A stretch of 64,000 nucleotides of DNA from NCBI GenBank assembly GCA_034431765.1, contig DAOUDD010000095.1, positions 1 through 64,000 of the forward strand. Direction: 5' to 3'. A program made the translations under genes and the position numbers. Below are positions 50,945-59,866 of the stretch, piece after piece (the stretch's first letter is position 1; every line of letters starts with the position of its first letter). This stretch comes from DASYAN01 sp034431765 (GTDB lineage Bacteria; Chloroflexota; Ktedonobacteria; Ktedonobacterales; Ktedonobacteraceae). The notes below the pieces were generated by a model that ran no database searches, was not told where the DNA came from, and saw nothing but the letters and a program-made list of their open reading frames with translations.

Positions 50945-53107
50945 TCAGCGTATCGTCTGCCACGCGCTCGTAAAAGCAACCGCCGCGTTCTGCGTTCTAA
51001 GCCCATAACAGACATTTCCTATAGTCTTTTCAACGAGAGCAATTTCAGGACCATCTAGATGGATATGAAGTTGAGTATTCTGCTGCAGAACGCGTAGGGT
51101 GTGCCAGTGCGTCACCTCGAAATCTTCAGAGAGTGCCTGCTCTAGGAGAGGCTGCTCTTCGCTCTTCACCTCCAGTTGCCAGCGTGTGTTGCGTTGTGCA
51201 AGACAGAGCGCAAGTGTTTTGCCATTCTCAGCTTGTAAGAGCATGCCAAAGGCCGGTTCTTGCTCTGTTGCGCTTGCCTCCAGCTTCAGCGTTACGCCGC
51301 ATTCAAAGTCTGATTGTGTATCGCCCTTGAAGATGCTGTGTGTTCCTGAGGTGCTGTTCTTTTGTTTTAGCGCACCATCTTGAATCTCCCAATCAATTTG
51401 TGTCTCGCCTTCTGCTCTCCAACCAAGCTGTGCAGGCGTGTAGTTGCTATCGAGAAACTCATCGCGGAAAGCAGTGGTGAGACTGACTGTGCTAAAGGCT
51501 GCCTGACAGTTCTGGGTGAGCAGAGCGAATTTCTGAGGTGTCTCTGGGAGAACTGTTGTGAGCACTTCCAGTCCGTCGAAAGAGATAGTCAGCAGCGATC
51601 CCGAACAGGAGAGTAAAAGCTGATGCCATGTTTCTGGGACAACGTGACCGGGGAGTGATACCGGGGGAAGAGGATCATCCCCAGCGCCATCGGAGCGTAC
51701 TTGTAGCTGAGCCTGTGGTGTAAGGAGAATTTGCGTGCTCTTTTTTACGCCTTGCAAGTGTACTCCATAGGCTCCTTCGCCTGCTACGTGCCGCAGGTTG
51801 ACTTCAAGGAGCCAGTTCTTGCCCAGTATAAAATTACTTGACTTTTTCAGCTCACCAGAATAAACTAGCTCAACTGGAGAATCGGACTTGTGGGTAGCTC
51901 CAAATTGTTCAGCGTTCGATCCGTTCTGAGGATACTGCAAGTTTTGAGAATACTGCAATAGGGGTACAGGCTGTTCTAGTAGAGCACGTTCACTTGTGCC
52001 ATCCTCCTGTCTTACCTCTCCAGGGCCAATGTTCCATTGACCACCGATAGCGCGCCAGGATGTGAGTGCTGTCGAGGTATCGAAATATTCGCGCAGATGT
52101 GGCATAACTGGTATAGGCTGGGGAGTTGCCGTCGGAGCACCCGTCCAGAGTTCGTCACCATGCCAGAAGAGGCGGTCAATACACATGCGGCGGTGCTGCA
52201 TATCAGGTTGCCAGGCATGATAGACAATGTAGAGATCAGTGTTGTTTGGTCCGACAACAATTGAGTTGTGGCCTGGGCTGATCATTTGATCGTTCCCGCG
52301 CATGAGAAGAATATCATCCCCCTGCGTGCTCTTCCCCGTCCAGTCGCGCCACGAGCGATCTTGAAGCCCCTCAGTTCCCATTGGCGTGTTCGAGAGAGCG
52401 TAACTGACGGCATAGTTATTGCGGTAGTAGCAGCCGCCGGAGAATGTCTGGTAGTAGTGCCGGCGATGGCGCAAGATGCTTGGTCCTTCGACTGTATACC
52501 AATCGATGCCTCCCTTCGCTTTACGCTGCGCCTCAAAGAGCTGCCAGGGCTGACTGGGTGCGGTAACACGTGTCAGCTTTCCAACTGGCGTGAAGGGATC
52601 TGCTAGCTTTATTACTGCATTTCCACAGCCGATAAAGCCGCCTGGCTCTTCCAGGTATTCGATAGCCATGTAGAGGTACAATTGTCCATCGAGATCGCGA
52701 AGTATATGTGGGTCAATAGCCCATGGGACAAGAGCACTTGTGAGATCGTGCCCACTGTCCTTGAAAGGTCCCTCGGGGCTATCAGCAACTGCAACGCGAA
52801 TAGCGCCGACGAATTCCTGTTGATGAACGCTATAGTAGAGGAAGTATTGGCCGTTGTACTCAGTGACTTCGGGTGCCCAGTAAAAAAAATAATTGTCTCC
52901 GAGTGCGGGCAGAGCCTTGCCAATCTTCTGCCAGTGCACCAGATCGGTACTTGTCAGGATGGGAAAGACCCAGGATTCTGCAGCAGGATAGTTTTCAGGC
53001 TCCGTGGCGTAGGCATAATACCGCCCACGCACTTTCAGAACAAAGGGATCACCCATATTCTCAGACCAGACTGGGTTGGAATAGATGCCAGATTGTTGTA
53101 AGGACAT
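50945..53107 (-). CDS. GH43 glycosidase with C-terminal beta-sandwich domains
   Basis: 720 residues. Five-bladed propeller at 1-330: GDPFVLKVRGRYYAYAT (general base Asp), WAIDPHILRDLDGQLYLY (pKa Asp) and YTVEGPSILRHRRHYYQTFSGG (acid Glu). Residues about 350-720 are two jelly-roll modules, the second like the DUF1349/GH43 C2 concanavalin fold. Activity of this group: alpha-L-arabinofuranosidase or beta-xylosidase. No signal peptide. Last gene of the leftward sugar operon, 15 bp after the lipoprotein GH43. A dispersed repeat encodes LLQYSQNLQYPQNGS in the interdomain linker near 390. Confidence 0.9.
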   Translation of the reverse strand: MSLQQSGIYSNPVWSENMGDPFVLKVRGRYYAYATEPENYPAAESWVFPILTSTDLVHWQKIGKALPALGDNYFFYWAPEVTEYNGQYFLYYSVHQQEFVGAIRVAVADSPEGPFKDSGHDLTSALVPWAIDPHILRDLDGQLYLYMAIEYLEEPGGFIGCGNAVIKLADPFTPVGKLTRVTAPSQPWQLFEAQRKAKGGIDWYTVEGPSILRHRRHYYQTFSGGCYYRNNYAVSYALSNTPMGTEGLQDRSWRDWTGKSTQGDDILLMRGNDQMISPGHNSIVVGPNNTDLYIVYHAWQPDMQHRRMCIDRLFWHGDELWTGAPTATPQPIPVMPHLREYFDTSTALTSWRAIGGQWNIGPGEVRQEDGTSERALLEQPVPLLQYSQNLQYPQNGSNAEQFGATHKSDSPVELVYSGELKKSSNFILGKNWLLEVNLRHVAGEGAYGVHLQGVKKSTQILLTPQAQLQVRSDGAGDDPLPPVSLPGHVVPETWHQLLLSCSGSLLTISFDGLEVLTTVLPETPQKFALLTQNCQAAFSTVSLTTAFRDEFLDSNYTPAQLGWRAEGETQIDWEIQDGALKQKNSTSGTHSIFKGDTQSDFECGVTLKLEASATEQEPAFGMLLQAENGKTLALCLAQRNTRWQLEVKSEEQPLLEQALSEDFEVTHWHTLRVLQQNTQLHIHLDGPEIALVEKTIGNVCYGLRTQNAAVAFTSAWQTIR
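51915..51958 (-). repeat. dispersed repeat, two tandem 18-bp units inside the GH43 linker
   Basis: Units GTTCTGAGGATACTGCAA (51923-51940) and GTTTTGAGAATACTGCAA (51941-51958) read LQYPQN and LQYSQN on the minus strand. The first unit and its flank (27 bases) recur at 43393-43419 with one mismatch. Eighteen bases keep the frame. Confidence 0.88.
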
Positions 53108-53122
53108 AGAAAACCTTTCTCT

Positions 53123-54214
53123 TTATGGCTGAGGTACAGTTTCGGGATCTGTTTTTGGTCCCTGCACATGTGGCTTGTCATTCTCCCAGGTGAGCTGATC
53201 AAGATCCATAAAGCGACTATCGCCACGTGATCCATCAGAATTGACTTGCCACGAGTGATAGGCGATCCAGGTCTGGTTGCCTACCTGGAAGACAGATTCC
53301 CCACCTGGACCGATGACGAATGGTTGCTTTTGCAAGCGACTAGCAAGGATTGGATTCTCTGTCGCCTGCTCACAAGGTCCAGTAGCACTTTGACACGCTG
53401 CGTAGCCAACAGCATAGGTGGAATCAGCGTAATTGCCGCCGGAGTAGAACAGGTAGTATTTCCCATTGTGCTGAAACATCTGGGGCGCTTCGACGACATT
53501 GCCTTCCCACGTCTGATCGTTGCGAATAAGCTGTGTCGGTGTGCCAACAACACTCAAGCCGTCAGCCGAGAGCTGTTGGGCATAGAGGTTAGTGGGTTGG
53601 GCACAGCAGTTGCCATCATTTTTGAAGTAGAGATAGAGTGTGTTGCCGTCAAGAAGGGGGCTGGGATCAATAGTTCCTCCCTGATCAGTTTGGCAGACAA
53701 GGGCATGATCACTGGTATCTTTGAATCTACCATCAGGCTTATCACTTGTTGCCACACCAACACACTGCTTATCTGATTGCTGATCCCGTGCGGTGTAATA
53801 CATTACGTATTTGTTCCCGAGTCCAATCACTTCAGGTGCCCAGACGGATGAGCCACTGGGCTTTGCCCAGGTGGGGAGGACAGGAAGTGCATCGTCAAGC
53901 ATATTCCAGTGAACCAGGTCCTGTGAGTTGGCAGCTTGAATGTTTTTGCCAAAAGCGTTCGTTGCATAGGCATAGTATGTCTTCCCCGAATGAAAAATAT
54001 CGGGGTCCGCAAAGTCGCTCCTGATAACGGGATTCGCAAATTGTCCCACACTGGGACCAGCCGTAGTCGTTGCCTGTTGCTGGCTTTGCCCACTCTGTCC
54101 ACCGCAACTGGTGAGTAGAGTTAATAAGACAAACAGGATGACGCACGTCAAAAATGGAAGCGCTCTGTGTTGCAAGAGCGCTCTTCCTCGTACAGAGAAT
54201 CGAGATATCTGCAT
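53123..54214 (-). CDS. GH43 lipoprotein, arabinan-type glycosidase
   Basis: 363 residues. Lipobox LLTSCGG follows a hydrophobic stretch (FLTCVILFVLLTLLTSC), so it is lipid-anchored outside the membrane. The GH43 propeller has IRSDFADPDIFHSGKTYYAYATN (base Asp), GTIDPSPLLDGNTLYLYF (second Asp) and NVVEAPQMFQHNGKYYLFYSGG (acid Glu). Known members of this form are endo- or exo-arabinanases and arabinofuranosidases. Co-transcribed with two permease genes upstream (12 bp gap). Likely supplies oligosaccharides to the binding protein. Confidence 0.9.
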   Translation of the reverse strand: MQISRFSVRGRALLQHRALPFLTCVILFVLLTLLTSCGGQSGQSQQQATTTAGPSVGQFANPVIRSDFADPDIFHSGKTYYAYATNAFGKNIQAANSQDLVHWNMLDDALPVLPTWAKPSGSSVWAPEVIGLGNKYVMYYTARDQQSDKQCVGVATSDKPDGRFKDTSDHALVCQTDQGGTIDPSPLLDGNTLYLYFKNDGNCCAQPTNLYAQQLSADGLSVVGTPTQLIRNDQTWEGNVVEAPQMFQHNGKYYLFYSGGNYADSTYAVGYAACQSATGPCEQATENPILASRLQKQPFVIGPGGESVFQVGNQTWIAYHSWQVNSDGSRGDSRFMDLDQLTWENDKPHVQGPKTDPETVPQP

Positions 54215-54226
54215 CGTGCTTATCCC

Positions 54227-55141
54227 CTATCCCTTCAGACCAGTACTTGCAACACTGCGTACAATGTAGCGCTGTAAGGCAATGTAGATGATCAGCACGG
54301 GAACGGCAACGATCACAGCTCCAGCCATCATCAATCCGTATTCTGAAGTGTATGCACCTTGTAGTGTGCGCAATCCAGGGGGCAATGTCAAGAGATTCGT
54401 ATCTTGCAGAATCAGCAGTGGCCACAGGAAGTCATTCCAGCTTGCCAGGAAGGTAATAATCGCAAGCGTTGCGAGAGCTGGCTTGGCGAGAGGGAGAACC
54501 ACCTGGTAGAACGTCTGGAATATATTCGCTCCATCCATACGAGCAGCTTCTTCCAGCTCTTTAGGGAGCGACTGAAAGAACTGACGTAGGAAGAAGACAC
54601 CGAAGACGCCGGAGAGACCAGGTAGAATGACACCTGCGTAAGTATTGAGCAGTCCCAGATTCGTGATTGTCAGGAAATTGGGGATCAAGAACATCAAGCC
54701 CGGCATAAACAGCGTCGCAATCATCAGGGCAAACAACATATTGCGGCCACGAAATTGCAGACGCGCATAGCCATATGCCGCAAGTGAATCGATAGCAACA
54801 ATCAGAACAGTGCTGATTGTTGAGACAAGGACACTATTCAGGAACCATTGAAAAATGGGCACGCTTGGATCTGTCAGGAGATTCTGGTAGTTTTCCAGCG
54901 TGAAGCGCTTAGGAAACCAGTAGATATCCGGCAAGAAGAGCTGTGATTTTGGCTTAAAGGATGTCGAGAGCATCCAGAGCAGCGGAATCAGAATCAACAA
55001 AGCGATCAGTGTCAAAAGCAGATACATCAGCGCATTGCTAATCAAGCGACGCGTCCGATAACGTTTTGTCGCATCAGCGACGATATGAGTCGTGCTGGCG
55101 GCCTGTACAGGTGAAGGCGTGGTAGGTAGTGCGGAACTCAT
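54227..55141 (-). CDS. ABC sugar transporter permease, MalG type
   Basis: 304 residues with six membrane segments. The binding-protein-dependent permease signature (EAA loop) reads EAARMDGANIFQTFYQVVLPLAKPALATL near residue 205. N-terminal about 30 residues are cytoplasmic. AAAGGAG precedes ATG 55141. Works with the MalF-type permease and the solute-binding lipoprotein; no ATPase gene is seen in this operon, so a shared MsmX-type ATPase is inferred. Confidence 0.94.
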   Translation of the reverse strand: MSSALPTTPSPVQAASTTHIVADATKRYRTRRLISNALMYLLLTLIALLILIPLLWMLSTSFKPKSQLFLPDIYWFPKRFTLENYQNLLTDPSVPIFQWFLNSVLVSTISTVLIVAIDSLAAYGYARLQFRGRNMLFALMIATLFMPGLMFLIPNFLTITNLGLLNTYAGVILPGLSGVFGVFFLRQFFQSLPKELEEAARMDGANIFQTFYQVVLPLAKPALATLAIITFLASWNDFLWPLLILQDTNLLTLPPGLRTLQGAYTSEYGLMMAGAVIVAVPVLIIYIALQRYIVRSVASTGLKG

Positions 55142-55155
55142 GCGCTGCTCCTTTG

Positions 55156-56106
55156 CTAGTCACGGCTCTGGAAGATTTTAAAGTTCGCGTACGAAATGAT
55201 GATCATGATGGCGGCAACAATGAGGGACATCGCCGCAGCAGTGCCCACGAAGTGGCGCACAAATCCCATATTGTAGATCTCGAACATAACTGGCTGCGTC
55301 GATCCACCACCACCTGGGCGAGGAGGACCACCGTTGGTCATAAAGAAGGGCTGTCCAAAGAGATTGAATGACGCGATGATGGAGGTGGTTACAATGAAGA
55401 GCATAACCGGGCGCAGCATGGGCAGCGTCACACGCCACAGTCTATTCCAGCTATTCGCACCATCGACATTCGCTGCTTCATTCATCTCCACCGGAATATC
55501 CTGCAGAGCGGCCAGGTAGATAATCATATTGAAGCCCATCGTCCACCAGATGGTAGCGACGACAATCGAGACCCAGGCCCATGGCAATGTTGAGAGCCAC
55601 TGAGGAGTCGCGAGATGCCAGGCTGCCAGATAGTAGTTGATCAACCCACCCTGGCTTTGAAAGATCCAGAACCAGAGCAGACCAACGACCGCGACTGAGA
55701 GCACCCAGGGCGCGAAGTAGATAGCACGAAAAGCGTTACGCCCTGGCAGCTTCTGGTTGAGCAAAAGAGCCAGTAACAGTGGAATAACCACTAGCAGGGG
55801 AACGCTATAGATCACAAACTGCACTGTATTCCAGAGCGAGTTCCAGAACTCCTGAAACTCAACCGTTCCACGTGTAAAGATATTAATGTAGTTCTGTAAC
55901 CCGATAAAGGCATTGCCACTGGGTTGAAGATAGTCGTATCGGAAGAGGCTGATGTACAGTCCATCAAAAAACGGATAACCGAGGAAGACAATAAAGAAAA
56001 TCAAATGCGGCAAGATGAACGCATACGGAACCCAATTGATTCTGCGGCCCGCTTTCCGCGCTCCTGTACGTGCGGTGATTCCCTGTTGGGGAAGAGCTGT
56101 CGCCAT
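55156..56106 (-). CDS. ABC sugar transporter permease, MalF type
   Basis: 316 residues with six membrane segments. EAA loop NEAANVDGANSWNRLWRVTLPMLRPVMLF near residue 215. N-terminal PYAFILPHLIFFIVFLGYPFFDGLYISLF is typical of MalF/UgpA types. AGAGGAG precedes ATG 56106. Forms a heterodimer with the next gene's MalG-type protein. Confidence 0.94.
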   Translation of the reverse strand: MATALPQQGITARTGARKAGRRINWVPYAFILPHLIFFIVFLGYPFFDGLYISLFRYDYLQPSGNAFIGLQNYINIFTRGTVEFQEFWNSLWNTVQFVIYSVPLLVVIPLLLALLLNQKLPGRNAFRAIYFAPWVLSVAVVGLLWFWIFQSQGGLINYYLAAWHLATPQWLSTLPWAWVSIVVATIWWTMGFNMIIYLAALQDIPVEMNEAANVDGANSWNRLWRVTLPMLRPVMLFIVTTSIIASFNLFGQPFFMTNGGPPRPGGGGSTQPVMFEIYNMGFVRHFVGTAAAMSLIVAAIMIIISYANFKIFQSRD

Positions 56107-56150
56107 TGCCTATCTCCTCTGTGCTGCGCTGCTGTCTTGATAGAGAGAGG

Positions 56151-56186
56151 AGTCCGTGCAGAGATTCTGCGCTCTCTCCACGGACT
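56151..56186 (-). promoter_or_regulatory. intercistronic hairpin between binding protein and permease genes
   Basis: AGTCCGTG (56151-56158) pairs with CACGGACT (56179-56186) around a 20-base loop containing a small CAGA/TCTG hairpin. No T run. Such structures after solute-binding protein genes commonly stabilise that message or partly terminate transcription. Confidence 0.5.
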
Positions 56187-56237
56187 GCTGAGAGTAGTGC
56201 CCCTGGAAACCTGAAGCAACCAGGATGCCCTGGAGGT

Positions 56238-57560
56238 TTACTTGGTTGTAGGAGCACTTCCGTACTTCTGCTTATTCTGTGTCAGAATCTGGTCAGCGCG
56301 ATTGGCGGCATCAGTTAAAGCCTTTTGCAGGTCATTTGTGTTGCCCGCCATCACTGCACCGATGGCCTCACTTAGCGGGACAAAGGCGTCCGAGATTCCA
56401 GGAGATGCAGGAGGGAAAACAGGCGTCTCCACAGCCTTAGCGAGGGCAGCCTGAAGTGGGTATGTCTTGCTATCGAGTCCACTGCGCACTTTGTTGGATG
56501 CTGGCACGTTGCCCGCCTTGGACCACTGTTGCGAATTATCGACCAGGTACTTGATAAAGACTGTTGCTGCCGAATCTTTACACTTATCATTGCCCTTTTT
56601 GTGTACAGGTAATCCGAGAGAGGCCATCCCTGCCCATGTTGCTGGCTGTGTCCCAATTTGTGGTGCAGCAGCGGCAACCCCATTAAAGTCAACTCCGCTA
56701 CCAGTTACATTCGTTGCTTGCCAGATACCGTTCCAGATGATGCCGACTTTGCCAGACTTGAAGGAGTTGAGGTCAGCGTCTACCTCCAGCTTGGGAGCAG
56801 AATACTTGCTTTGTGCATCTTTCATCCACTGCAGAGCCTTGACGCCAGCCTCGCTATTCCACGTTGCCTGTGTTGCATCCGTGTTGAACTCGCTTCCACC
56901 ATATTGATGGAGCAATTGCTGGAAGATCTGCTGAACTGGAAAGCCGGTTGTAATCATAAAGCCATGGTTGCCATCTTTGGTTACGGCTTCAGCGGCTTTC
57001 GTGAAATCACTCGCCGTTTTAGGACTATTGCTAATTCCATACTTCTTGAGCAGGTCGGCATTGTAGTACATGGTCATGGGGACCATGCTCAGCGGAACAA
57101 CGTAATGATGACCTGCAACCTGGCTAATCTTCCAGGCGGCTTGCGGGAAATCACTGCTGGTATAGCCAGCTTTCGAGATAAGGTCGTCAACGGGGCGAAT
57201 AACGTTGCGATAGGCCTCGGTTGCGATCTGATCCTCATTGATGATGGCAACATCAGGAAGTGTATCAGAGGCAGCGGCTGTGTCAAGCTTTGTCGTGTAG
57301 TCGGACTGTGTCGTCATTGTCACTTTAATAGTGTTGGAATGACTCGCATTAAAGCTTGACACCAGACGATTCATATAGGGACCATCGGGTCCAGTGAACG
57401 GATTCCAGTATGACAATTGTACATTTGAACAGCCAGAAGCGAGATCTGTTCCGCCACTGTTCGATGACGTTCCAGTACTACCACCACATGCGGCGAGAAA
57501 CAGACTGAACATGCTAAAAAGCATAAAAATGCTCACCGTTCTCTTTCCCTTGTGTCGCAC
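56238..57560 (-). CDS. extracellular sugar-binding lipoprotein of an ABC transporter
   Basis: 440 residues with a GTG start at 57560 (AAAGGAGG 7 bases upstream). Signal and lipobox: VSIFMLFSMFSLFLAACGGS. Solute-binding family 1 landmarks: LSYWNPFTGPDGPYMNRLVSSFN, LPDVAIINEDQIATEAYRN, VVPLSMVPMTMYYNADLLKKYG, and GKVGIIWNGIWQ. Family 1 proteins bind malto-, arabino- or xylo-oligosaccharides. First gene of the leftward operon, with a promoter overlapping twin LacI operators. Confidence 0.93.
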   Translation of the reverse strand: MRHKGKRTVSIFMLFSMFSLFLAACGGSTGTSSNSGGTDLASGCSNVQLSYWNPFTGPDGPYMNRLVSSFNASHSNTIKVTMTTQSDYTTKLDTAAASDTLPDVAIINEDQIATEAYRNVIRPVDDLISKAGYTSSDFPQAAWKISQVAGHHYVVPLSMVPMTMYYNADLLKKYGISNSPKTASDFTKAAEAVTKDGNHGFMITTGFPVQQIFQQLLHQYGGSEFNTDATQATWNSEAGVKALQWMKDAQSKYSAPKLEVDADLNSFKSGKVGIIWNGIWQATNVTGSGVDFNGVAAAAPQIGTQPATWAGMASLGLPVHKKGNDKCKDSAATVFIKYLVDNSQQWSKAGNVPASNKVRSGLDSKTYPLQAALAKAVETPVFPPASPGISDAFVPLSEAIGAVMAGNTNDLQKALTDAANRADQILTQNKQKYGSAPTTK

Positions 57561-57805
57561 CTGTGTGCCTCCTTTTCCCTCTCTCTTCCTCTTCTGGGAT
57601 GCTGATCGCCGTAGAAACTTTCAGGTAGAGTACACGCTCGTTCATCTCAATGGTATAAAACGCCTTTACTGATTTTTTACTAGTGCAATGAGGCAGAACG
57701 TGAGCGTAGTGTAGGGAAGGTTTCCTTGTTACACGTATACAAATAGGCGTGCCGTGCGCATCTGCATTGAGCCTCCCAGATCTGGAGGAGAGGTAACTGT
57801 AGTAA

Positions 57806-57839
57806 TTACAACGTTGTAATCATACTTACAACGTTGTAA
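57806..57839. promoter_or_regulatory. twin perfect 14-bp palindromic operators
   Basis: TTACAACGTTGTAA occurs at 57806-57819 and again at 57826-57839, centres 20 bp apart (two helical turns). On the minus strand TTGACA lies at 57862-57867 with TAATTT 17 bases on, so the operators sit at the transcription start of the sugar operon. A CG-centred palindrome is the LacI-family form, and a LacI gene is divergent. Confidence 0.88.
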
Positions 57840-57946
57840 AATTAACATAGAAAGTGTCCTTTGTCAATGCTTTTCCATGGAAGAAGGTAGATTCTCAAGA
57901 TGTGGTTAAGAAAGAGAGGAGGAAAGATTACAAGGGAATTCGCGTA

Positions 57947-57975
57947 TTGACAACGAAAGGTGTCCATGCTATATT
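57947..57975 (+). promoter_or_regulatory. promoter of the LacI regulator gene
   Basis: TTGACA (57947-57952), 17-bp spacer, TATATT (57970-57975), about 45 bases before GTG 58021. It is about 108 bp from the nearer operator, so the regulator may be weakly self-controlled. Confidence 0.6.
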
Positions 57976-58020
57976 TTTGTGCCAGTACGTTACTGTTGTG
58001 GTTTTGTAAAGGAAGAGATC

Positions 58021-59058
58021 GTGGCTGCAACATTGAAGGACGTTGCCCGAAAAGCAGGAGTGTCGATTAAAACAGTATCGAATGTTATCCACGGAAATAT
58101 TTCTGTTACCGCAGAGAAGCAACAACGTGTGCGTCGTGCAATCGATGAACTGCACTATCAGCCTAACTTGCCTGCTCGTTATCTACGTAAAAGCCATGTT
58201 GGGGTCATTGCCCTGGCGATTCCTGATCTCAGTAATCCCTATTTTGCGGAGATCGGCAATATTATTGTTGCTGAGGCTGCAAAGCATTCTTACACTGTTC
58301 TACTTGATCATACGAGCGGTGAGCGTGAGTACGAGCGCCTGGTCATTAATGGGTTACGCCCTCGCCTCATTGACGGTATCATTCTCAATCCGCTTGCTCT
58401 TGAGCGAGAAGATCTGCTACCAGAGAGGGTGACTGTGCCGATGTTGCTGCTTGGCGAACGATTTTTTGACGCGGCCTATGATCATGTTTCGATGAACAAT
58501 GTCGCGGCAGCACGCCTGGCTGTAGATCATCTTTTAGATATGGGCAGGCGGCGTATTGCTGCTATTGGAGCGCAGGAGATTTTTTCTGGTGAGTCGGCAA
58601 GGTTACGTCTGCAAGGCTATACCGAAGGTCTGGCTGCGGCGGGTATTCCATTTGATCTCCGTCTTGTTGCTGGTGTAAATACATTTCATCGCCTGGATGG
58701 CATGAGAGCGATGCAGAAGTTATTAGAACTGGAGCAATTGCCTGATGCGGTCTTTTGCTTCAATGACCTCCTGGCCTTTGGTGCTGTACGTACATTGCAA
58801 GAAGCAGGCCTGCGCGTGCCAGAGGACGTTGCCGTTGTGGGCATTGATGACATCGAAGAGAGCCGTTATGCATTCCCCTCCTTGACAACGATTTCACCTG
58901 ATAAGCAGAAAATTGGCGAATTAGCTGTAAAGCTGCTCCTCGAACGTATCCATGGCTCACGTACAGGCTCTCCTGAACACATTGAAGTTCCCTTTAGACT
59001 CGTTGTTCGTGAAAGTACTGCTGGTCGCTCCGCTGCCAGATTGCTATCAAGTGTTTAA
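58021..59058 (+). CDS. LacI-family transcriptional regulator of the sugar operon
   Basis: 345 residues from GTG 58021, with AAGGAAGAG upstream. HTH: ATLKDVARKAGVSIKTVSNVIHGN, residues 2-25, and the hinge helix YQPNLPARYLRK. The periplasmic-binding-like effector domain has VGVIALAIPDLSNPYFAEI, MLLLGERF, DHVSMNNVAAARLAVDHLL, DAVFCFNDLLAFGAV and VVGIDDIEESRY. It faces the sugar operon across two palindromic operators and is presumably its repressor, released by an arabinose- or xylose-type inducer. Confidence 0.93.
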   Translation: MAATLKDVARKAGVSIKTVSNVIHGNISVTAEKQQRVRRAIDELHYQPNLPARYLRKSHVGVIALAIPDLSNPYFAEIGNIIVAEAAKHSYTVLLDHTSGEREYERLVINGLRPRLIDGIILNPLALEREDLLPERVTVPMLLLGERFFDAAYDHVSMNNVAAARLAVDHLLDMGRRRIAAIGAQEIFSGESARLRLQGYTEGLAAAGIPFDLRLVAGVNTFHRLDGMRAMQKLLELEQLPDAVFCFNDLLAFGAVRTLQEAGLRVPEDVAVVGIDDIEESRYAFPSLTTISPDKQKIGELAVKLLLERIHGSRTGSPEHIEVPFRLVVRESTAGRSAARLLSSV

Positions 59059-59074
59059 GGGAGGTCCATTGATT

Positions 59075-59554
59075 ATGAATGATACTGTCGAACAACTGAT
59101 ACATAACCCTAACTTTAAGCCGTCAGCAAATGCGCAGACTGATATTGAGAGTGGTCAGGTTGATGCACGTATAGTACGTACGCTCCTGACGCTGACTGAG
59201 AAGCACACTATCAATGTCTCCTTGATAAAGACAGGACATCCTTTAGGACCAAGGACTCCAGGGGGCTACCCCAACAGTCACTTCTACTATCGAGCTGTAG
59301 ACATCACTGCCGTCGATGGAATATCTATACAAGAGCATGGAGGTGATCCTGCTATTCTTGACGTGGGACGAATTTTGCGCGGTATTCCTCCTCAAGAGAG
59401 GCCTGATCACATCTTTGGCCCTCAAGAATGGCATACCGCCCTACGCTATCCTGCATCTACTGGCTTTAGAAGCGATCCCTTTCATAATAGTATCCACGTC
59501 GATCATATACACCTGAGCTTTGAGACAGAAAACGGAACAGAAAATCAGGAATGA
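59075..59554 (+). CDS. peptidase M15/VanY-like fold protein
   Basis: 159 residues from ATG 59075 with GGGAGG 9 bases upstream; 16 bases after the LacI stop, so co-transcribed. Zinc-ligand pattern of D,D-peptidases: SHFYYRAVDITAVDG (His...Asp) near residue 75 and HVDHIHLSF near 148, resembling SxHxxGxAxD and HxH of M15. No signal peptide or membrane segment, which is unusual for a wall enzyme. It may be an inactive or specialised member. A 9-bp hairpin (59663-59683) lies about 110 bp downstream. Confidence 0.6.
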   Translation: MNDTVEQLIHNPNFKPSANAQTDIESGQVDARIVRTLLTLTEKHTINVSLIKTGHPLGPRTPGGYPNSHFYYRAVDITAVDGISIQEHGGDPAILDVGRILRGIPPQERPDHIFGPQEWHTALRYPASTGFRSDPFHNSIHVDHIHLSFETENGTENQE

Positions 59555-59866
59555 AACCTGGTCTATGAAATACTCCTGCAAAACGTATAAGACGTATGGG
59601 AACAATAAAGGCATCTCTTTCTAGAAAAATCTTTCGTATAGTCGTGAGGTAAGCCCGAAAGAAGATGCTGATTTTCAGCATCTATTGTAGGATTGCAACT
59701 CCCTGATCCATACTTAAGGAGTCGTTATAATGAAGTTTAAAAATTTAACTGGAAGATAGTGTGTTCAAATATCCTCCACTTAATTTCTTAAAATTCATCA
59801 TGCAAGCTGTTTCATAGTGGATGAAGATAACGTGCTGATAAGAAGCTTCGCAGAGGAGAGTATTTT
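59555..59866. other. intergenic region upstream of zwf
   Basis: 312 bp containing the hairpin AGATGCTGA-TTT-TCAGCATCT at 59663-59683 (9-bp stem), probably the terminator of the LacI/M15 transcript. The rest is AT-rich without a recognised element. Confidence 0.5.
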
